From Noviherbaspirillum suwonense (GTDB lineage Bacteria; Pseudomonadota; Gammaproteobacteria; Burkholderiales; Burkholderiaceae_D), in contig NZ_FXUL01000007.1 of assembly GCF_900182955.1 (NCBI RefSeq), positions 1 to 64,000 of the forward strand: a DNA stretch of 64,000 bases. The letters run 5' to 3'. A program made the translations under genes and the position numbers. This document shows, one piece after another, positions 7,905 through 17,185 of this stretch (its first letter is position 1; each line of letters begins with the position of its first letter). The notes below the pieces were generated by a model. That model did no database searches, was not told the DNA's origin, and was given only the letters and a program-made list of their open reading frames with translations.

Positions 7905-10900
7905 TCAGTCCGCATGCATCCCGACCTCGCCGCAGTTCGCCGCGTCGGCCTTGCACAGCTTGTTATACGCCAGGATGGCCTTGCGGCGCGCGGCCAGCGC
8001 GAGCGGTGTCTTGAACGGCGCCAGGATCTGCGCCTGGGTAAACACGTTGCCGTTCTTGATCACGTACTCGGTGTTGGCAGCCGCCTTCAGGTCTTCCAGC
8101 GGATTGCCGCGCACGGCCACCAGGTCGGCCAGCTTGCCCACTTCCACCGAGCCCAGGTCGCGATCGACATAGGCCATCTTCGCCGCGTTGATCGTCATCG
8201 ACTGCAAGGCCTGGTGCGGCGTCATCACCAGGCCCGCCGCGCGCAGGTTCATGTGCAGCGAGATGCCGGGAACGACCAGCGGCGAGTCCGTGCCGTTGGC
8301 AAGCAGCCCGCCTGCCGCCTGCACCTTGGCCTGCTGCTGGGCGTCCTTGCGGATCGTTGCCAGCGTGGCCGCCGTCGGCGCCGGGGCGCTTTGCAGGCCG
8401 GCGATGAAGTTCGGCGGGACCAGCACGAAACGGTCGCTGCTGAGGACGGTCGGGTCCTGCGCGGTCAATGCATTGGCCGAGAACAGGGTGTCGATCAGGT
8501 GGAAGTCCGCCTTGCCGTGCAGGTCTGCCGCATCCTGGTAGGTCAGCGCCTGCCCGCTCGACTTTGCCCAGCCATAGCCCATGCGCTGGGTCGCAGACAG
8601 GTGGGTGGTGCCGCCTATGCCTGTCGCCGCGCCCGGCGAAAGCATATGCGTGCCGGTCGGAATGCCGATGTCGAGGCCGGCCTGCGCAATCTTCGACATG
8701 ATCGGAATCGGCGCACGCACATAGGACTTCAGGAAATCGGCGCCCATTGCCCTGGCCTTGGCGATCTCCATGTCCGCCACTTCCGGCGTGCGCAGCGTTC
8801 GGGCGAAGTTATAGAACAAACGATTGCCTTCCCACAGCGGCGGCGAGACGAACAGGCGCGGCCCCACCAGGTTGCCGGCTTCGAGCGCCTCGCGTATCTC
8901 GATGCTCTGGTGCAGCGGGCCGGCGACCGACTGGGTGGACGTCAGCCCGTACGACAGCATCAGCGCCGCGATCTGACCGAACTGGCCGCCCTGGTACAGC
9001 GTGAGCGGGTGGATGTGGGGGTCCCACAGTCCGGGCATCACGGTAAGCGCGGACGCATCGATGAAACGCGTCGCGCCCGCTTCCGCGCCCGCCTGCGATG
9101 CCTTGATCGACGTGATGCGGTTGCCGGTGATGAGGATATCGACATTGCGCTGCAGGGTCGGGCTGATGCCATCCCACAGCGCGCCGGCGCGTACCAGCGT
9201 GGTGCCGACGGGTACGGCCGGGGTCCATTGCAGGTTGACGGCAATTTCCTGCGCGCCGCCGCCGCCGGCGGCCACGGTCTTGAGCTTGCTGGCGGACTTG
9301 TACAGGATGGTCTGCGAGTCGCCGGACCAGGAGGGCAGGTCCGCCGCCTCGCTGGTGATGGCCACCGCGGGGCCGGACGGCGAGCCATCCGGCCTGACCG
9401 GCATCACGTGCAGCAGGGAGTCCATGATGAACGCGACCTTGGTGCTGTCCGGTGAAAGCACTGCCGCGCCTTCATCGCGCTCGGAAATCTGGCGCGGCGC
9501 CGCGGCCACCGGATAAAACGTCCCCTGTTTGCTTGCCAGGTCGATTACGCGCAGCTTGTTGTAGCCTTCGCGGAATCGGTTGTTGATGCGCTCGTTGTCC
9601 ACGACCATGACCTTGCTGCCATCCGGCGTCCACGAAGGCGTGCTGACCTGGGTGCTCAGGGACGGCAGGATCACCTGTGCCGACTTGCTGGCGATGGTCC
9701 AGATCTCCAGCTGGCCCGACAGCGTGGTATAGGCGATGCGGTCGCCGCTCGGCGACATCTTCGGCGTCACCATCGACTTGCCGGTGATGGCGGCCAGGCG
9801 GGTACGGGCCTTGGTCGCGACGTTGATCTGGTCGATCGCCAGCTGGCCGGCATTGCCTTTCTCAGAGGAGAAGTAGACGGCCGTTCCATCCGGCGTCCAC
9901 TGCGGACTGCCATCGCGGTCGGTGTCGTTGGTCAGCCGGACCGGGGCCTGGCCGATGGCCATGACCCATACATCATTAAGCGCGACGAACGCAATGCTCT
10001 TTCCATCCGGCGACAGCGCAGGCGCACTGATGCCGGTGACGGGGCGCGCGGCGAGGTTGCTGAAGCCGTGATCCTTCGGCGTGTTGATGACGGGCCGGCG
10101 CACCGTGAGCGATGCGCTGAAAGCGACGTCCTGCGGGTTGGTCCCGGCCGCGTCGCGTATGCGTATCTTGCCGTCGGCTGCATAGACAAAGCGGCCGTCG
10201 GGCAGATAGCGCACCGGGAACGGAAAGACATCCTCGCCGGCAAATGCTTCCTTGCCGCCGATGACCATGGCCTGCGTCGGCGTCTGGTAAACGAGCCCCG
10301 TGCCGGCAGGATTCCACGCAGGCGCCGTGCCCGCGGCGACCTTTACAGGCGCGTCGGTGCCGCCGATACTGACGGTGAAGACATTGCCGGTGTCGACGTA
10401 AGCAAGCTGTTTGCCGTCGGGCGACACGATGGGATTGCTTTCCGCGCCGGCGCCCCTGGTCAATTGCGTCAGCGCGTTCCCGCTCAGCTTGACGCTCCAG
10501 ATCTTGTACTGGCCGTCGTTGCTCCGGTCGGAGGAAAACACCAGTCCGCTGCCATCGGGCAGCCAGGCCGGTTCGCGGTCGTCATTCGGGCCGGTGGTCA
10601 GTTCGGTCGGATTGCTGCCGTCCGGCGCGACAGTCCACATGTGGTAATTGCCTTCCGGCGCATAGTTTTGAAATGCGATGGTCTTGCCGTCTGGGGACCA
10701 GACAGGGGCCGTAGGTTCGAGTTCCCAACCGGTGATCCGGGTCGCCTGTCCGCCCGCAATCGGGATCACCCATAAGGCGCCCTGGGCGCTGAAGACCAGC
10801 CGCTGCCCATCGGGCGACGGGGCAACCGCCATGTTCGTGCCTTCATGCAGTTCCACCGTCACGTCTTTCGTCGAGCCCTTCAAGGTGCTCAGCTGATTGA

Positions 10901-11051
10901 TCTGCGGTGCAGTGGGATTACTGCTGTCGTTGTGGTCGCTGCCGCCGCAGGCGCTCAGGAGCGCTGCGCTCATGGCGACGACGAGCATGGTTTTGGCGGG
11001 AAGGGATTGCGTCCGGCTTTCCACAGTACTGCGGTTGGATGGCAATTTCAT
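7905..11051 (-). CDS. Lipoprotein with TolB-like propeller and amidohydrolase domain
   Basis: A 1048-residue exported enzyme. The leader ends in a lipobox (LLSACGG), predicting a lipid-anchored protein. Residues from about 50 to 640 contain repeats of the type SPDGKxIAF and TPDGTAVYFSS, as in TolB/WD40-like beta propellers. The last 400 residues are a metal-dependent amidohydrolase with the metal-binding HxH in MPGLWDPHIHP, a GTHML segment, GTDSPLVVPG and the usual end GSVEVGKLADLVAVRGNPL. Such propeller-amidohydrolase proteins are usually annotated as imidazolonepropionase-like or peptidase-like; the substrate is not predictable. GGAGA precedes the ATG. It is a single gene. Confidence 0.88.
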   Translation of the reverse strand: MKLPSNRSTVESRTQSLPAKTMLVVAMSAALLSACGGSDHNDSSNPTAPQINQLSTLKGSTKDVTVELHEGTNMAVAPSPDGQRLVFSAQGALWVIPIAGGQATRITGWELEPTAPVWSPDGKTIAFQNYAPEGNYHMWTVAPDGSNPTELTTGPNDDREPAWLPDGSGLVFSSDRSNDGQYKIWSVKLSGNALTQLTRGAGAESNPIVSPDGKQLAYVDTGNVFTVSIGGTDAPVKVAAGTAPAWNPAGTGLVYQTPTQAMVIGGKEAFAGEDVFPFPVRYLPDGRFVYAADGKIRIRDAAGTNPQDVAFSASLTVRRPVINTPKDHGFSNLAARPVTGISAPALSPDGKSIAFVALNDVWVMAIGQAPVRLTNDTDRDGSPQWTPDGTAVYFSSEKGNAGQLAIDQINVATKARTRLAAITGKSMVTPKMSPSGDRIAYTTLSGQLEIWTIASKSAQVILPSLSTQVSTPSWTPDGSKVMVVDNERINNRFREGYNKLRVIDLASKQGTFYPVAAAPRQISERDEGAAVLSPDSTKVAFIMDSLLHVMPVRPDGSPSGPAVAITSEAADLPSWSGDSQTILYKSASKLKTVAAGGGGAQEIAVNLQWTPAVPVGTTLVRAGALWDGISPTLQRNVDILITGNRITSIKASQAGAEAGATRFIDASALTVMPGLWDPHIHPLTLYQGGQFGQIAALMLSYGLTSTQSVAGPLHQSIEIREALEAGNLVGPRLFVSPPLWEGNRLFYNFARTLRTPEVADMEIAKARAMGADFLKSYVRAPIPIMSKIAQAGLDIGIPTGTHMLSPGAATGIGGTTHLSATQRMGYGWAKSSGQALTYQDAADLHGKADFHLIDTLFSANALTAQDPTVLSSDRFVLVPPNFIAGLQSAPAPTAATLATIRKDAQQQAKVQAAGGLLANGTDSPLVVPGISLHMNLRAAGLVMTPHQALQSMTINAAKMAYVDRDLGSVEVGKLADLVAVRGNPLEDLKAAANTEYVIKNGNVFTQAQILAPFKTPLALAARRKAILAYNKLCKADAANCGEVGMHAD

Positions 11052-11344
11052 TGCATGTCTCCGTTGTCATTGTAGGTTTGCGGCTTTGCACCAAAAAGAG
11101 GCGGCTGCCGTTCTTTCAACCTAGGACACGTTTCTTACGAGCGTCTTACAGCCCGGACAGCGAAGTTCCAAGGTGAAACCAGGATTGATTGGGCTCAAGG
11201 TCGATGCGGACGTTCAATAGGGAAGGGGGAAAAGTGCAGGGCAGATCCAGCCCCGGGCAGCGCAGCTGGACCCAGGTGCATGATGCGTCGCAAAACGGTA
11301 TGGCACGGCGGTGCAGGAAGCGGCTGTCTGCCGGTAGCCCGGAC

Positions 11345-12232
11345 CTAGCCCGGCTGCAAGGTATCTGCGGCCACGTCGAGAAAATGCTGTAGGGCCGGGG
11401 TCGTATTCTCCGTCTGCCACAGCAGGTATGCGCTTGAAAACGCTTCGGTCCCGCGCAGCGGAACGAAACGCGTGCCCGCGATCTTCGACTGCGCAATGGA
11501 CCGTGGCACCAGCGAGACGCCGAGCCCGTTGGCGACCAGCGCGACGATGGTGAGCCACTGCCGGGCGGCAAACCGGATTTCCGGCTCGAACCCCGCTTGC
11601 CGGCATACGCCGACGACATTGTCATAGTTCGCCGGAGAGATCTCCCGCATGAACATCACGAAGGGATCGCCGGCTATCTCGACCAGGTCGATCTGCTTCC
11701 TGTTCGCCAACGCGTGGCTGTCGGGCAGGCAGCATACGAACGCATCCTTCAACAGCGCAAGTCCCTGCAGGCCTTCGGGAACCAGGGGCAGGTTGACGAA
11801 GGCCGCATGCAGCTGGCCATGCAGCACTGCGTCCACCTGTTCGGCGGACGCCATCTCCCGCAACGTGACCTCGATTCCGGGGTGACGCTCGAAGAAACGC
11901 GAGACGATCTGCGGCACTTCGCGGTAAACCATGGACCCGGTGAATCCGATATCGATCCGCCCCGACTTGCCCGATGCAATCGACCGCGCCGTCGCATTTG
12001 CATGCGCCATCCGGTCCAGGATGGCACGGGACTCCAGCAGGTAGGCCCGCCCGGCCTCCGTCAGGCTGACGCTCTTGTTGTCGCGCACGAAAAGCTGGGC
12101 ATCGAGCTCCTGCTCGAGGGCGCGGATTGCGAAGCTCAACGGCGGTTGGGTAATGGAAAGCCTGAGCGCCGCGCGGCCAAAATGCAGCTCTTCGGCAAGG
12201 ACCACAAAATAACGAAGATGCCTCAGTTCCAT
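11345..12232 (-). CDS. LysR-family transcriptional regulator
   Basis: A 295-residue regulator with a winged helix-turn-helix at residues 1-60 (MELRHLRYFVVLAEELHFG, then AALRLSITQPPLSFAIRALE) and a periplasmic-binding-protein-like effector domain from about 90. It is the last gene of the minus-strand operon Bug-CaiB-acyl-CoA dehydrogenase-crotonase, 6 bases after the crotonase. LysR genes are more often divergent from their targets; here the regulator would be made with the pathway. Its ligand is probably the imported acid or a CoA-linked intermediate. Confidence 0.92.
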   Translation of the reverse strand: MELRHLRYFVVLAEELHFGRAALRLSITQPPLSFAIRALEQELDAQLFVRDNKSVSLTEAGRAYLLESRAILDRMAHANATARSIASGKSGRIDIGFTGSMVYREVPQIVSRFFERHPGIEVTLREMASAEQVDAVLHGQLHAAFVNLPLVPEGLQGLALLKDAFVCCLPDSHALANRKQIDLVEIAGDPFVMFMREISPANYDNVVGVCRQAGFEPEIRFAARQWLTIVALVANGLGVSLVPRSIAQSKIAGTRFVPLRGTEAFSSAYLLWQTENTTPALQHFLDVAADTLQPG

Positions 12233-12238
12233 ATCGCC

Positions 12239-13042
12239 TCAATAGGTTTCCGCATTGTCTCCTATCCAGTCGGGCGCACGCTTTTCTAGAAAAGCCGCGA
12301 TCCCCTCCCTACCTTCCGGCGAGGCTCGAACGCTGGCGATACGCAATGCGGTTTCATTCATGACGTCCGCCGTGATCGCCTCCTCGGCAACCCAGTCCAG
12401 CAATGTTTTCGTGGTCGCCACGGCCGTCGGTCCGGCACAGAGAAAAGCGCGTGCGATCCTGCGAACGGCGTCGTCGATGCCGCCGCGTTCGCTCAGCTCA
12501 TGAACGAAGCCCAGCCTGTATCCGTCTGCGGCGGACATGCGTTCGCCGGAGAGCATATACCGGCGGGACTGGTGCGCGCCCAGCGCCCGGACGATATAGG
12601 GGGAGATGGTCGACGGGATCAAGCCGATCTTCACTTCGGACAGGCAGAAATCCGCATCCGGCTCGGCAACGATCACATCGCATGTACACGCCAGCCCCAT
12701 CCCGCCGGCGTAGGCCGCGCCATGCACGCGGGCGATGGTGGGCTTTTTCAGCCGGTATAGCTTGTGGAGCATGGACGCCAGCGCTTGTGCGTCGCGAAGG
12801 TTGTCCGCTTCGCTATAGGTCGCGGTTTTCCTCATCCAGCCCAGGTCGGCGCCAGCGCAGAATGCCTTTCCCCGACCGGCCAGCACGACCACCCGCACGC
12901 GCTCGTCCTGTTCGCATGCATGGGCAGCATGGGCAAGCTCCGCGATGACCGTCTCGTTCATCGCATTGCGAATATCTGGCCTGTTCAGCCAGATCGTGCC
13001 AATGCCGCCGGCGACTTCCACTTCGATCGTCTGGTAATTCAT
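12239..13042 (-). CDS. Enoyl-CoA hydratase/isomerase, LiuC-like
   Basis: A 267-residue crotonase-fold enzyme. The oxyanion-hole segments GKAFCAGADLGWM and VHGAAYAGGMGLACTCD are intact, and FCLSEVKIGLIPSTISPY is close to 3-methylglutaconyl-CoA hydratases. It would hydrate an enoyl-CoA formed by the neighbouring acyl-CoA dehydrogenase. The frame is open upstream to 13279, but the ATG at 13042 begins the normal domain (MNYQTIEVEV). It lies 14 bases after the dehydrogenase and 6 bases before the LysR gene. Confidence 0.9.
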   Translation of the reverse strand: MNYQTIEVEVAGGIGTIWLNRPDIRNAMNETVIAELAHAAHACEQDERVRVVVLAGRGKAFCAGADLGWMRKTATYSEADNLRDAQALASMLHKLYRLKKPTIARVHGAAYAGGMGLACTCDVIVAEPDADFCLSEVKIGLIPSTISPYIVRALGAHQSRRYMLSGERMSAADGYRLGFVHELSERGGIDDAVRRIARAFLCAGPTAVATTKTLLDWVAEEAITADVMNETALRIASVRASPEGREGIAAFLEKRAPDWIGDNAETY

Positions 13043-13056
13043 CGTGTTCCCGAGGG

Positions 13057-14220
13057 CTAGTAGGATTTCGGCAGGCCAAGCACCTTTTCGGCAATGAAGC
13101 AGAGGATGAGCTGCGGACTCACCGGCGCCAGGCGGGGAATCCATGATTCCCTCAGATAGCGCTCGACGTGATACTCCTTGGCATAGCCCATTCCTCCATG
13201 CGTGAAGATCGCATTCTCGCAGGCGTGATAGCAGGCCTCCGCGGCGAGAAACTTGGCTGAATTGGCTTCGGCGGCGCAAGGTTTGCCGGCATCATAGAAG
13301 GAAGCGGCCTTGAACACCATCAGGTTGGCAGCCTCGAGTTCCATGTAGGACTTTGCCAGCGGATGCTGGATGCCCTGGTTCTGCCCGATGGGCCGCTCGA
13401 ACACGACACGTTCCTTTGCGTAGCGTGCTGCGCGCGCAAGCGCGACCCGGCCCAGGCCAATGGCTTCGGACGCGATCAGGATACGCTCGGGGTTCAATCC
13501 ATGCAGGATGTAGCTGAAGCCCTTGCCTTCCTCGCCGATACGGTCTTCGACCGGGATGCGCAGGCCATCGATGAAGACCTGGTTGGAATCGACTGCCTTG
13601 CGTCCCATTTTCTCGATGTTCCGCACTTCCACGAACCGGCGGTCGAGGTCGGTGTAGAACAGCGACAGGCCTTCCGTCCCCTTTGCGTCTTCCACCGGCG
13701 TGGTGCGCGCGAGAAGAAGCATCTTGTTGGCGACCTGTGCGGTGGAAATCCAGACCTTCTGTCCGGTCACCACGTAATGGTCGCCTTCGCGCACGGCGCG
13801 GGTCTTGAGCTTCAGCGTATTCAGCCCGCTGTTCGGTTCCGTCACGGCGAAGCAGGCCTTGTCGATTCCCTGGATCAATGGGGGAAGCCAACGCTTTTTT
13901 TGCTCGTCGCTGCCGAACACGACGACAGGGTGCAGGCCGAATATATTCATGTGCACCGCCGACGCGCCGGACAGACCGGCGCCCGTGGCTGATATCGTCT
14001 GCATCATCAGCGCTGCTTCGGTAATGCCCAGCCCGGCGCCGCCATACTCTTCCGGCATCGCGATGCCCAGCCAGCCCGCGTCGCCCAGGGCCTTGTGGAA
14101 ATCGTGCGGAAACGTGCCGTCACTGTCCTTGCGGTGCCAGTAGTCGTCGTCGAATGGCTGGCAGAGACGCTCGATGGCGTTCCTGATGTGCTCCTGCTCT
14201 TCACTGAATGTGAAATCCAT
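13057..14220 (-). CDS. Acyl-CoA dehydrogenase
   Basis: A 387-residue FAD enzyme that introduces a 2,3-double bond into an acyl-CoA. It has the usual amino-terminal helical domain (MDFTFSEEQEHIRNAIERL), the FAD/substrate motif CFAVTEPNSG near residue 130, and the carboxyl-terminal THGGMGYAKEYHVERYLRE. Length is normal. The frame is open to 14343, but the ATG at 14220 gives the standard start. It sits between the CaiB gene and the crotonase, so the operon would activate, oxidise and hydrate one acid. Confidence 0.93.
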   Translation of the reverse strand: MDFTFSEEQEHIRNAIERLCQPFDDDYWHRKDSDGTFPHDFHKALGDAGWLGIAMPEEYGGAGLGITEAALMMQTISATGAGLSGASAVHMNIFGLHPVVVFGSDEQKKRWLPPLIQGIDKACFAVTEPNSGLNTLKLKTRAVREGDHYVVTGQKVWISTAQVANKMLLLARTTPVEDAKGTEGLSLFYTDLDRRFVEVRNIEKMGRKAVDSNQVFIDGLRIPVEDRIGEEGKGFSYILHGLNPERILIASEAIGLGRVALARAARYAKERVVFERPIGQNQGIQHPLAKSYMELEAANLMVFKAASFYDAGKPCAAEANSAKFLAAEACYHACENAIFTHGGMGYAKEYHVERYLRESWIPRLAPVSPQLILCFIAEKVLGLPKSY

Positions 14221-14311
14221 GCCTTGCCTCTGCGCTGGTATGTGGATTATCGGGAATGCTGTCCGGCGCTGGGTGCCTTCGACGCATCCATGACGAATCG
14301 GGTTGATGAAT

Positions 14312-15532
14312 TCAGGCAGGGCTGCTGCCGGCTGTGACCCCATCGGCGATCAATCCTTCAATCTCGGCCGCACTGTACCCGGCCTCCAGAAGGACTTCGA
14401 CCGAATGCTGGCCCAGGCGCGGCGCGGGTGCGGCTTCCGCGTCCAGCGGCGTGTTCGACCAGGAAGTGGGATTGCCTATCGTATGCAGCTTGCCCTCGGT
14501 CGGATGCTCGGTGTTCCGGACCAGTCCCACTGCCTGAAGGTGAATGTCGTCGAGCAGGTCCTGCGGCGAATTCATCGGCATGTTCGGGATATCCGCCGCG
14601 TCCAGCAAGGTCTCCCATTCGGACACGGTGCGCTCGAGCATGATGCGCCCGACTTCGGCATAGACCGCATCGATATTTGCCGCCCGGTTTCCATGCGTTG
14701 AAAATCGCGGGTCCGTCATGAAGCGGTCGGCGTCGCCAATCGCCGCGAAGAAATTGCGCCAGTGCTTGTCGTTATAGATCAGCACGCACAGGTATCCGTC
14801 TTTGGTCTTGTACGGTCGCCGGTGCGAGGTCAGGAGCCTCGCATAACCGGCGTCGCCGGCGGGTGGGTCGAATGAAAGCCCGGCCATGTGGTCGCCCAGC
14901 ACGAACTGCGCCATCACCTCGAACATGGGCACCACCACCGCCTGGCCTTCGCCGCTGCGCTCGCGCGCAAAGAGCGCGCCGGTCACCGCATAGACCGCGT
15001 GCAGTCCGGTGACCCGGTCAGCCAGCGTGATCGGCGCATAGCAGGGGTCCTTCGCGCCATAGCGCTGCATCAGCCAGGGCAGGCCGGTCGCGCCCTGGAT
15101 CAGGTCGTCATACGCGGCCTTGGCCGCATAGGGGCCATCCTGCCCGAAGCCGCAGCAGCTGACATGGATGATCTTCGGGTTGCGCGCCTTCACCGAATCG
15201 TAGTCGAGGTTGAGACGCGCGAGCGCCTGCGGCCGGACGTTCGTGATCAGCACATCGGCCTGCTCGGCCAGCCGCAATAGCGCTTCCTGGGCCTCGGGAC
15301 GCTTCAGGTCCAGGACGATGCTGCGCTTACCCTGATTCGCATGCAGAAAAATGTGGCCCATGCCGGAATTCTGCATCGGGCCAACATGGCGCATGTTGTC
15401 CCCGTCCGGGGTCTCGATCTTCGTCACCTCGGCGCCCATGGAAGCCAGCAGCTGGGTCGCGTAGGGACCCATGATGACGGAGGTCATGTCGAGGATCTTG
15501 ATGCCCGCGAGCGGGCCCGAACTCTGTTTCAT
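14312..15532 (-). CDS. CaiB/BaiF family CoA-transferase
   Basis: A 406-residue type III CoA-transferase that moves CoA to a carboxylic acid. It begins GPLAGIKILDMTSVIMGPYA, as the family does, followed by LLASMGAEVTKIE. The segment APITLADRVTGLHAVYAVTG carries the aspartate expected to form the acyl anhydride. It starts 3 bases after the Bug gene stops, suggesting the imported acid is its substrate. The specific acid is unknown. Confidence 0.92.
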   Translation of the reverse strand: MKQSSGPLAGIKILDMTSVIMGPYATQLLASMGAEVTKIETPDGDNMRHVGPMQNSGMGHIFLHANQGKRSIVLDLKRPEAQEALLRLAEQADVLITNVRPQALARLNLDYDSVKARNPKIIHVSCCGFGQDGPYAAKAAYDDLIQGATGLPWLMQRYGAKDPCYAPITLADRVTGLHAVYAVTGALFARERSGEGQAVVVPMFEVMAQFVLGDHMAGLSFDPPAGDAGYARLLTSHRRPYKTKDGYLCVLIYNDKHWRNFFAAIGDADRFMTDPRFSTHGNRAANIDAVYAEVGRIMLERTVSEWETLLDAADIPNMPMNSPQDLLDDIHLQAVGLVRNTEHPTEGKLHTIGNPTSWSNTPLDAEAAPAPRLGQHSVEVLLEAGYSAAEIEGLIADGVTAGSSPA

Positions 15533-15535
15533 CGC

Positions 15536-16495
15536 TTATTCCGGTTGAATGCCAGCCTGCTTGATGAGCGTGCGCCAGTGGACGAGCTGGCGTTCCACAT
15601 AGTCGGCAAACTCGCGGGTGGTTGCCGACGGCCCGACCTGGAAGCCTTGCTGCGTCAGCTGCTCCTGCACGTCCTTGTCTGCCAGCACGGCGAGGATCTC
15701 GGTGTTGAGCTGGTCGACGATGGGCTTGGGCAGATTGGCCGGACCGAAGATCCCATTCCAGGACGTGAGATCGAAGCCGGTAATGGTCTGCGCCACCGGG
15801 GGCACGCCCGGCAGCAGCTTCGACGGCGTCTTGGTCGTGACGGCCAGCGTCTTGACCTTGTCGGCCTTGATCATGGACATGCCAGACCCGAAATCGACGA
15901 CATAGAAATCAATCTGTCCGCCGATCAGGTCCGTCATCGCCTGCGGGCTGGACTTGTAGGGAACCGCCAGCAAATCGATGCCGGCCAGCCGCTTGATCGT
16001 CTCGGTGGCGACCAGCGATGTGCTGTTGGGCGTGCCATAGCTTAATTTTCCCGGGTTGGCCTTTGCATAGTCGACGAACTCCTTCATCGTCCTGACCGGA
16101 AGCTTGTTGTTCACGACCACCGCAAAAGGGAGTTCGCCCACCAGCGTGATGGGCGTGAAGCCCTTGATCGGGTCATAGCTCAGCTGCTTGAACAAGCTGG
16201 GATTCGCCGAATGGCCAGTATTGGTGGTCATCAGCAGCGTGTAGCCATCCGGCTTGGCGTTCGCCACAAAATTGGTCGCAATCTGCGCGCTGGCGCCAGG
16301 CTTGTTGTCGACGATGACGGTCTGGTTCATCCGCTCTCCGAGCTTCTTGGCGACGACGCGGGCAACCGCGTCGGTGCCGCTGCCGGCGGCGAATGGGACG
16401 ACGAGCGAGATGGGACGTGAGGGGTAGGTCTGCGCACCTGCGGCTGCGCTGGCGAGTGCAAGAACAGTAGCCAGCATTAATTTAATGGACTTCAT
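15536..16495 (-). CDS. Bug/TctC-family periplasmic solute-binding protein
   Basis: A 319-residue secreted binding protein with a cleavable signal peptide (MKSIKLMLATVLALASAAAG, cut after AQT). The start of the mature protein, YPSRPISLVVPFAAGSGTD, is the carboxylate-binding loop of the Bug (tripartite tricarboxylate receptor) family. It heads a five-gene minus-strand operon and stops 3 bases before the CaiB start. No TctA or TctB permease is nearby, as is usual for orphan Bug proteins in Burkholderiales. Confidence 0.93.
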   Translation of the reverse strand: MKSIKLMLATVLALASAAAGAQTYPSRPISLVVPFAAGSGTDAVARVVAKKLGERMNQTVIVDNKPGASAQIATNFVANAKPDGYTLLMTTNTGHSANPSLFKQLSYDPIKGFTPITLVGELPFAVVVNNKLPVRTMKEFVDYAKANPGKLSYGTPNSTSLVATETIKRLAGIDLLAVPYKSSPQAMTDLIGGQIDFYVVDFGSGMSMIKADKVKTLAVTTKTPSKLLPGVPPVAQTITGFDLTSWNGIFGPANLPKPIVDQLNTEILAVLADKDVQEQLTQQGFQVGPSATTREFADYVERQLVHWRTLIKQAGIQPE

Positions 16496-16593
16496 ATCTG
16501 TCTCCGGTATTTTTTATGTCGCCTTTATCATCGCAGGCAATCGACGCATCTTTGACCAGCAATCGATCCATGTCCAATTGTAAAAACGTCTCG

Positions 16594-16616
16594 TACGATA
16601 CATAAAAAATATCGTA
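16594..16616. promoter_or_regulatory. Inverted repeat between divergent operon and cupin gene
   Basis: The arms TACGATA and TATCGTA are perfect and are separated by nine A-rich bases. The left arm overlaps a second palindrome, TCGTACGA. The site is about 100 bases from the Bug start on one side and 120 from the cupin start on the other, so it could control both. The binding protein is not known. Confidence 0.45.
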
Positions 16617-16736
16617 AAGCCGCTTAACCGGGCCATTACAATCCGCAAGCCGGCGGGTGAGCCTTATGGAATCTGCTCATTACCCGCAGCCGAGTTCGCA
16701 TCACATCGACAGATACCCCGTGAATAAAGGTCCGTT

Positions 16737-17114
16737 ATGAGCAAGAGTCATTTCATCCGCATGGAAGACGTTGAGCCGTATCATCCCGCCAACCATCATG
16801 GCACCAGCAACTACCGCCTGATTTCCCCGGAGACGGTCGGCGCCAAGCATCTCGAGGTGCTGATCGGGGTCATCGAGAAAAATCATGGCGCGCTGCCGCA
16901 TGCCCACCCCGGCATCGAGCAGGTGTGCTACCTGCTGGAAGGCACGGCCGTTGCCGAAGTCGGCGGAGAGCGCCGGGAGATGGTGCCGGGAGACTGCTGC
17001 TTCTTCCCGGCGGATATCCCGCATGTATTTACCGCAACCAGCGAAACGCCGGTCAAGCTGATGGTGATCTATTCGCCGCCTTATGGCGAGGACCCGGCCA
17101 AAGTCATCCGCTAG
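16737..17114 (+). CDS. Cupin-domain protein
   Basis: A 125-residue single-domain cupin. The metal-binding set is visible: HGALPHAHPGIEQVCYLLEG holds the first-motif histidines and glutamate, and FFPADIPHVFTATSE holds the second-motif histidine. It could be a small-molecule dioxygenase, isomerase or sensor; the sequence does not decide. AAAGG precedes the ATG. It is divergent from the Bug-CaiB operon and may serve the same pathway. Confidence 0.85.
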   Translation: MSKSHFIRMEDVEPYHPANHHGTSNYRLISPETVGAKHLEVLIGVIEKNHGALPHAHPGIEQVCYLLEGTAVAEVGGERREMVPGDCCFFPADIPHVFTATSETPVKLMVIYSPPYGEDPAKVIR

Positions 17115-17185
17115 CAGCGGGAAGAACGGTCACCGCGTTTTGGAGAATTGGGCGGAAAAGCCTGGAATGGATTCGCAGCGCGCAC

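Noticed and set aside
7914-9455. A 513-codon plus-strand frame inside the amidohydrolase gene.
   Set aside because: The product is Arg- and Gly-rich with no family features, while the minus-strand frame is a full multi-domain protein.
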